From: Acidobacteriota bacterium
GTDB taxonomy: Bacteria; Acidobacteriota; Terriglobia; Acidiferrales; UBA7541
Assembly: GCA_027307115.1 (NCBI GenBank)
Contig: DAHUXN010000098.1
Location: 1 to 40,602 of the forward strand
Direction of reading: 5' to 3'
Length of the DNA: 40,602 nt
A model generated the notes under the pieces. The model worked only from the letters and a program-made list of their open reading frames with translations, was not told where the DNA came from and ran no database searches. Below, piece after piece: positions 40,208 through 40,602 of this stretch. The number at the start of each line of letters is the position of its first letter. The stretch's first letter is position 1. A program made the position numbers and the translations under genes.

Positions 40208-40602
40208 CTACTTTTTCTTGCCGCTGCGATGCTCGCCGCGCCTCACCGCGGCGACGAAGCGATCCGCATCGCGCGTGGGTCGCGGGACGCGGTAACCGTC
40301 GAGGACGGAAGAAACGAATTTGATGGCGCGCGCGAGCGAGATGCGATGCCCTTGAGTAACATATATCGGATTTACGCCGTCGCGCGTGCGCAGCACCGCG
40401 CCAATAATTTCGTCGCCGTCGCGCAGCGGAGTCCACGAGCCTGCGTGTTGCGGCAATTCGCCGTGCGTGCCGACCAACAAAGATTTCGCGCAGCCAATGG
40501 TGGGACGGTCGAGCAGCACGCCTAAATGGCAGGCGATGCCGAACCGCCGCGGGTGCGCGTAACCGTGGCCGTCGTAAAAAATCAGATCCGGGGCGTTGCG
40601 CA
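40208..40602 (-). CDS. nfi: Endonuclease V (deoxyinosine 3'-endonuclease), C-terminal part; gene runs off the right edge
   Basis: The minus-strand frame enters from the right edge with [20 protein letters not shown], then [20 protein letters not shown]. It goes on to [20 protein letters not shown] and [18 protein letters not shown], and ends in [15 protein letters not shown] with a Lys-rich tail. This is the second half of endonuclease V, which nicks DNA one nucleotide 3' of deaminated adenine (inosine). The Asp of YDGHG corresponds to the third metal-binding acid (Asp110 in E. coli numbering, from memory); the earlier catalytic acids lie outside the window. The stop is at 40208-40210. It points away from the window edge toward the cyclase gene on the same strand, with about 180 bp between. 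Confidence 0.9.
   Translation of the reverse strand, partial: RNAPDLIFYDGHGYAHPRRFGIACHLGVLLDRPTIGCAKSLLVGTHGELPQHAGSWTPLRDGDEIIGAVLRTRDGVNPIYVTQGHRISLARAIKFVSSVLDGYRVPRPTRDADRFVAAVRRGEHRSGKKK

Noticed and set aside
1-40602. CRISPR array, phage, integrase, IS element, tRNA or rRNA
   Set aside because: No regularly spaced repeats, transposase or integrase motifs, or cloverleaf/rRNA-like sequence was seen; a covariance-model search would settle the RNA question.

Overview
The window looks like chromosomal DNA of a GC-rich Gram-negative bacterium, most likely a member of the Acidobacteriota. The basis is the family mix: two giant secreted Asp-box propellers, two secreted acetamidase/formamidase-fold proteins, a TIGR00027 methyltransferase, a lipoprotein PQQ-type propeller and abundant signal-transduction proteins. 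GTG and TTG starts behind good Shine-Dalgarno sites are frequent, and the intergenic repeats have a style I associate with that phylum. This placement is inference; there is no rRNA or tRNA gene in the window. No phage, IS element, integrase or CRISPR array was seen.

Layout. 1-6.6 kb: the 5' end of serA (minus); a small membrane protein; then a biotin-dependent acyl-CoA carboxylase set (carboxyltransferase, biotin carboxylase, biotin carrier) with a HicBA toxin-antitoxin pair between the first two genes, whose toxin gene is doubly broken; then, convergent, rpmB and a SurA/parvulin-like lipoprotein. 6.8-12 kb: an outer-membrane barrel, an aldo/keto reductase and the first Asp-box propeller (1066 aa). 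12-13 kb: a repeat-rich, gene-poor patch with three hairpin elements around a small membrane ORF. 13-20 kb: a two-gene molybdenum hydroxylase (2Fe-2S subunit plus Mo-binding subunit with a Tat-like motif), an integral membrane protein and the second, convergent Asp-box propeller. 20-24 kb: a methyltransferase, a PQQ-like propeller lipoprotein and a secreted protein of unknown role. 24.3-26.4 kb: nadC-nadA of de novo NAD synthesis, behind a near-perfect DNA palindrome. 26.4-29.4 kb: two secreted acetamidase-fold paralogues enclosing a zinc-ribbon membrane protein and a STAS protein. 29.7-34.8 kb: a YfiR-like periplasmic protein, a very large hybrid histidine kinase (probable CHASE8 sensor, HAMP, two duplicated PAS, kinase, two receivers, HPt) and a receiver-GGDEF diguanylate cyclase, apparently one operon. 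34.9-36.9 kb: an SRPBCC protein and citrate synthase. 37.2-40.6 kb: a second hybrid kinase broken by an apparent 4-bp deletion, a membrane diguanylate cyclase and the 3' part of an endonuclease V gene.

The most interesting unit is the YfiR / hybrid-kinase / REC-GGDEF cluster. In the known YfiBNR system YfiR restrains a membrane diguanylate cyclase directly. Here the probable YfiR-partner sensor domain sits on a phosphorelay kinase, and the cyclase is a separate soluble response regulator. A periplasmic signal would then reach c-di-GMP through phosphotransfer. A second kinase and a second cyclase lie 3 kb downstream. Two genes (the hicA toxin and the second hybrid kinase) show fresh-looking frame damage that is either real decay or assembly error.
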